Positions 60,620-64,000 of a stretch of DNA of 64,000 nt are shown here, piece after piece. The position numbers were made by a program, and so were the translations under genes. Under the pieces are notes generated by a model. That model saw nothing but the letters and a program-made list of their open reading frames with translations, searched no databases and had not been told where the DNA came from. The stretch's first letter is position 1, and the number at the start of each line of letters is the position of its first letter. The stretch comes from Marinobacter sediminicola (GTDB lineage Bacteria > Pseudomonadota > Gammaproteobacteria > Pseudomonadales > Oleiphilaceae): positions 496,001 to 560,000 of the forward strand of contig NZ_JAVIXR010000001.1 of assembly GCF_031157525.1 (NCBI RefSeq). The letters run 5' to 3'.

Positions 60620-61684
60620 TTGGAGTTCCTGACAGAATACGGTTTGTTTTTGGCCAAAGTGGTCACCTTTGTTATTGCGGCAGTGGTTGTTGTCTCTATT
60701 ATTATTGCAGCCACCCATAAGGATAAAGATGGAGAAGATGACGACGGAGAGTTGCAGATCCGTAAGCTCAACGATAAGTACCGTAAATTGCGTGAGTCCA
60801 TTCAGGCACGCCTGATGACTGAGCAAGAGCAGAAAGCCTGGGGCAAGGCTACAAAGAAAAAAGAGAAAGCCGAAAAGAAGGCTGAGAAAGCAAAAAAAAC
60901 GGATTCAGATGAGCCCGAAGCAAAGCCGGCACGGCTTTTTGTGCTGGATTTTGACGGCGATATCAAAGCCAGTGATACCGATCCACTGCGCAGGGCGATC
61001 TCTGCCGTGTTGAGCGTGGCCGAACCTGGAAAAGATGAAGTCGTCATCCGGCTGGAAAGCGGAGGCGGGCTGGTGCATTCCTACGGGCTGGCTGCTGCAC
61101 AGCTTGATCGTATCCGAAGCAAAGGCATTCACTTGACAGCTTGCGTCGACAAAGTCGCGGCAAGCGGTGGGTACATGATGGCCTGCGTGGCAGACCGCAT
61201 CATTGCGTCGCCGTTTGCGATTCTTGGTTCGATTGGTGTTGTCGCCCAGTTGCCGAACTTCCATCGCCTGCTCAAGAAAAACGACGTCGACTTCGAGATT
61301 CTGACAGCGGGCGAGCATAAGCGCACCATGACCATATTTGGTGAGAACACCGATAAGGGCAGGCAGAAATTTCTGTCGGATCTGGAAGACACCCACGACC
61401 TGTTCAAAGACTACGTTAGCGAACGCCGGCCAGAGTTGGATATAGCAGCGGTAGCCACCGGTGATATTTGGTTTGGAAAGCGTGCACTGGACGTAAAGTT
61501 GATTGATGAGATTAAAACCTCCGACGAATATCTCATTGAAGCTTGTGAGAGGGCAGACGTAGTATCGGTGTCATTCGAGCGCAAAAAAACCTTGCCTGAA
61601 AAGCTTGGGCTCGCGACCAGCGCCGCCCTTGAGCACACCGTATGGAAAGTGTTGAGCGCATTTCGCAACCAGAAAATTCAGTAG
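60620..61684 (+). CDS. sohB: Inner-membrane S49 protease SohB
   Basis: Serine protease of the signal-peptide-peptidase A family. The 354-residue protein has an N-terminal membrane helix (about 8-32), a highly charged Lys/Glu linker (about 65-103) and the S49 domain. The Ser/Lys dyad is probably S182 (DKVAASGGYMMA) and K234 (AGEHKRTMTIF). The TTG start at 60620 has GGAG seven bases upstream. The protease domain is predicted to be periplasmic, as in E. coli SohB. Confidence 0.93.
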   Translation: MEFLTEYGLFLAKVVTFVIAAVVVVSIIIAATHKDKDGEDDDGELQIRKLNDKYRKLRESIQARLMTEQEQKAWGKATKKKEKAEKKAEKAKKTDSDEPEAKPARLFVLDFDGDIKASDTDPLRRAISAVLSVAEPGKDEVVIRLESGGGLVHSYGLAAAQLDRIRSKGIHLTACVDKVAASGGYMMACVADRIIASPFAILGSIGVVAQLPNFHRLLKKNDVDFEILTAGEHKRTMTIFGENTDKGRQKFLSDLEDTHDLFKDYVSERRPELDIAAVATGDIWFGKRALDVKLIDEIKTSDEYLIEACERADVVSVSFERKKTLPEKLGLATSAALEHTVWKVLSAFRNQKIQ

Positions 61685-61706
61685 CTAATAGAGCGTGGAG
61701 AAGGCT

Positions 61707-62705
61707 ATGACCAGCAATGTCGAATTCAAAGCCTGGCGAGTTGATGAGCAAGATGGCAACTATAAAGGCACAGAACAGACCCTGAGCACGGCCGATCTCC
61801 CGGCGGGCGAGGTGCTGATAAAAGTCAGCCACTCCTCGCTGAACTACAAAGACGCGCTTTCGGCCTCCGGAAACAAAGGCGTTAGCCGGTCGTTTCCGCA
61901 CACACCCGGTATCGACGCCGCTGGAGAGGTTGTTGAATCTGCCACCGGCGCTCCGACTGTTGGCAGTCAGGTTATCGTAACCGGCTACGACCTGGGCATG
62001 AACACCGCTGGCGGTTTTGGCGAGTACATCCGCGTACCCGCCGCCTGGTGCGTTGCCACACCTTCTGGTTGGGATGCACAAACCGCCATGATCTACGGCA
62101 CCGCCGGCCTCACAGCCGGCCTGTGCGTACAAAAAATCCTGACCATGGGTGCCAAGCCAGAACAAGGCAAAGTAGCCGTCTCCGGCGCCTCAGGCGCAGT
62201 TGGCAGCGTTGCTGTAGAGCTGCTGGCAAAACTCGGCTTCAACGTCGTCGCAATCAGCGGCAAAGCCGATCATGCCGAAAGCCTCAAAGCCCTGGGCGCC
62301 ACAGAAGTTCTTGGCCGCGACGCACTGTCCGAAGACAAGAAACCCATGCTGAAACCGACCTTCGCTAACGCTGTAGATACAGTAGGCGGATCACCTCTTG
62401 CTGAACTGCTAAAGCAAATCAAACCCGGCGGTTCCGTATCCTGCTGCGGACTGGTTGCTGGCCCACAGCTACAAACAACGGTGCTTCCATTCATCCTGCG
62501 GGGGGTAAACCTGCTGGGTGTTGATTCAGTTGAAATTCCGCTGGCGGACAAAGAATCCGTATGGAAGAAGTTTGCGGGTGACTGGAAGTGCGAGAAGACG
62601 GAAGCGTCTGCAAAAAGGATTGGCCGTGCTGAACTGGAAGGTGCGCTAAACGCCTTTCTGAAAGGCGAGTCATCAGGAAAAGTCGTTTTAGATCACGCGG
62701 TCTAA
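61707..62705 (+). CDS. acuI: Acrylyl-CoA reductase-type oxidoreductase (AcuI/YhdH family)
   Basis: NADPH-dependent medium-chain dehydrogenase/reductase of 332 residues. It lacks zinc ligands and has the cofactor loop SGASGAVGSVAVELLAKLG (about 152-170), with SLNYKDALSASGNKGVSR at the N-terminus as in YhdH/AcuI. The family reduces acryloyl-CoA, a toxic intermediate of dimethylsulfoniopropionate and propionate metabolism, which would suit a marine organism; the actual substrate is inferred. The ATG at 61707 has GGAG six bases upstream. It follows sohB by 22 bases. Confidence 0.9.
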   Translation: MTSNVEFKAWRVDEQDGNYKGTEQTLSTADLPAGEVLIKVSHSSLNYKDALSASGNKGVSRSFPHTPGIDAAGEVVESATGAPTVGSQVIVTGYDLGMNTAGGFGEYIRVPAAWCVATPSGWDAQTAMIYGTAGLTAGLCVQKILTMGAKPEQGKVAVSGASGAVGSVAVELLAKLGFNVVAISGKADHAESLKALGATEVLGRDALSEDKKPMLKPTFANAVDTVGGSPLAELLKQIKPGGSVSCCGLVAGPQLQTTVLPFILRGVNLLGVDSVEIPLADKESVWKKFAGDWKCEKTEASAKRIGRAELEGALNAFLKGESSGKVVLDHAV

Positions 62706-62721
62706 AACGCCATAGTTTGAA

Positions 62722-62748
62722 CAGTCAGGGCCTTGCGGCCCTGACTGT
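62722..62748. terminator. Hairpin between acuI and the DUF934 gene
   Basis: A perfect eleven-base stem CAGTCAGGGCC/GGCCCTGACTG with a four-base TTGC loop between convergent genes. There is no clear T-run, so termination strength is uncertain. Confidence 0.6.
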
Positions 62749-62766
62749 GGACTCAAACGTTTAAGG

Positions 62767-63273
62767 TTAAGAAGCCCGACGCCGAAACAACGGCAAATCC
62801 GTATCCGTAGCAGCCTGATACCCCTGACTGAAGAAATTCAGACATCGAGCCGCCTTGCGAATATCCTTATCAGGGCGCAACTCATAAGTATCAAAGCCAC
62901 AACGCTTCATAAACTGAAGCTGATCCAGCAGCACATCCCCAATCGCCCGCAGCTCATTCTTGAAGCCAAACCGCTCCCGCAACAAACGGGCAATACTATA
63001 ACCCCGACCATCACTGAACTTGGGGAAGTTAACCGCAATCATCGGCAGTTCATTCACATAATCTGCCAGAATCTCCGGCTCATCATGACTATCAAGCCAA
63101 ACGCCAACGTCCTCATTGCCAGCAAAGCGCTCACGGTTTTCAAGCCAAAGATCCGCCGGAATCAACACACGCTTCTGCTCAGGAACATCCAGAGCTTCGC
63201 CACTATCAGGGCGGGACACCACATTCCACTGGTTCTGACGGATGCTGCCATCCCGGAAAATAACGTCAGGCAT
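62767..63273 (-). CDS. DUF934 protein associated with sulfite reductase
   Basis: A 168-residue DUF934 protein (VLIPADLWLENRERF, GVWLDSHDEPEIL, FPKFSDGRGYSIARLLRERFGF, FMKRCGFDTYELR). DUF934 genes nearly always accompany hemoprotein sulfite reductase genes, and the product is thought to help siroheme-dependent sulfite reduction; the biochemical role is unproven. The ATG at 63273 lies inside the last codons of cysI (8-base overlap), so the two are probably translationally coupled. Confidence 0.92.
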   Translation of the reverse strand: MPDVIFRDGSIRQNQWNVVSRPDSGEALDVPEQKRVLIPADLWLENRERFAGNEDVGVWLDSHDEPEILADYVNELPMIAVNFPKFSDGRGYSIARLLRERFGFKNELRAIGDVLLDQLQFMKRCGFDTYELRPDKDIRKAARCLNFFSQGYQAATDTDLPLFRRRAS

Positions 63274-64000
63274 AAACCCGCTCCTTGAAAGGATCAATTC
63301 CAACACGACGGTAGGTATCCAGGAATGATTCCTCCTCCGTGCGCTTGTTAACGTAAACATCAATGATCTTGGCGATTACGTCCGGCATATCATCCTGAGC
63401 GAAAGAGGGCCCCAGAATCTTGCCAATTGTTGCATCGTGCTGTGACGCGCCACCCAAGCTAACCTGATAGAACTCCTGACCCTTTTTATCCACACCCAGA
63501 ACACCGATGTTTCCAACGTGGTGATGACCACAGGCGTTCATGCAACCGGATATATTCAAATCGATCTCACCAAGATCGTACAAGAAATCCAGGTTATCGA
63601 AACGACGCTGAATCGCTTCAGCTACAGGAATAGACTTGGCATTGGCCAGCGCACAGAAATCGCCACCGGGGCAGCAGATAATATCCGTAAGCATGTTCAG
63701 GTTTGCTGTGGCAAATCCCATGGGGCCCAACTGCTCCCACAGCTCAAGCAACTGATCCTGGCGGACATCCGCAAGAACCACGTTCTGCTCATGGGTTACC
63801 CGTACCTCGCCGAAGCTGTATTCATCGGCCAAATCGGCGATTTGCTCCAGTTGGCGATCGGTTACATCTCCAGGTGGAATCCCGGTTTCTTTCATGGTCA
63901 GAGAAACAATCGCGTACCCGGGCTTTTTGTGAATATCCACGTTGTATTTAAGCCACTGGTCAAAGCCACGGTTTTCGAACCTTTGCTGGGCGAGAAGTTC
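63266..64000 (-). CDS. cysI: Sulfite reductase hemoprotein CysI (C-terminal part; start outside window)
   Basis: The frame stays open to the window edge, so this is the last 244 residues of a longer protein. The siroheme/[4Fe-4S] ligands are visible: C-x5-C in CCPGGDFCALANAKS and C-x3-C in SGCMNACGHHHVG. This is the nitrite/sulfite reductase type with DUF934 immediately downstream, as in Pseudomonas PA1838/PA1837. It reduces sulfite to sulfide, continuing the pathway begun by cysH at the other end; the cobA product is a precursor of its siroheme cofactor. Confidence 0.93.
   Translation of the reverse strand, partial: ELLAQQRFENRGFDQWLKYNVDIHKKPGYAIVSLTMKETGIPPGDVTDRQLEQIADLADEYSFGEVRVTHEQNVVLADVRQDQLLELWEQLGPMGFATANLNMLTDIICCPGGDFCALANAKSIPVAEAIQRRFDNLDFLYDLGEIDLNISGCMNACGHHHVGNIGVLGVDKKGQEFYQVSLGGASQHDATIGKILGPSFAQDDMPDVIAKIIDVYVNKRTEEESFLDTYRRVGIDPFKERVYA

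Overview
The window is a dense, almost uninterrupted stretch of housekeeping chromosome from a gammaproteobacterium. Gene content and order point to the Marinobacter/Pseudomonas side of the class: cysB-cysH-thrH-pabB, leuCDB-asd-fimV-truA-trpF, accD-folC-dedD-cvpA-purF-metZ, ftsK-lolA-rarA-serS, mltD-gloB-rnhA-dnaQ-fimL, and an exported DUF6160-like protein of the kind I associate with Marinobacter. I cannot name a species from sequence alone. I found no rRNA, tRNA, insertion sequence, prophage or CRISPR array.

Layout. 0-4.3 kb: sulfur and amino-acid metabolism (cysB, cysH, thrH, pabB). 4.4-7.0 kb: three exported proteins of unknown function, bounded by convergent terminators; this is the least explained part. 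7.2-16.9 kb: a co-directional run with tiny gaps or overlaps (DUF58, TgpA-type transglutaminase, holB, type IV pilus pilZ, alpha/beta hydrolase, DUF4892, patatin, prmB, aroC). 17.0-22.6 kb: a LysR regulator divergent from leuC, then leuD, leuB and asd. 22.9-26.0 kb: fimV. 26.1-33.4 kb: truA, trpFBA, accD, folC, a SPOR protein and cvpA. 33.4-43.0 kb: purF, metZ, ftsK, lolA, rarA, serS and a one-domain cobA. 43.1-47.5 kb: DAHP synthase (minus), a large coiled-coil DUF1631-like protein with a c-di-GMP-type PilZ protein, and fabI (minus). 47.5-53.2 kb: yejABEF peptide importer (minus). 53.3-60.0 kb: mltD, gloB, a methyltransferase, rnhA, dnaQ and fimL. 60.0-64.0 kb: SCP2 protein, sohB, acrylyl-CoA reductase, DUF934 and the 3' part of cysI, cut by the window edge.

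How the genes work together. Assimilatory sulfate reduction genes sit at both ends (cysB/cysH and DUF934/cysI), with metZ (sulfide capture) and cobA (siroheme precursor) between them. Branched-chain and aromatic amino-acid synthesis is represented by leuCDB, aroC, DAHP synthase, pabB and trpFBA. Four loci (pilZ, fimV, the DUF1631-like/PilZ pair and fimL) bear on type IV pili, polarity or cyclic-dinucleotide signalling.

Most observations worth a second look are non-coding (a sigma-54-like site and perfect dyad upstream of fimV, LysR-type dyads upstream of cysH and leuC, a terminator-like hairpin inside the leu cluster, structured leaders of asd and fimL), together with the exported-protein cluster, the transglutaminase module joined to holB, and the one-domain cobA at the serS locus. 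No clearly novel multi-gene system is visible.
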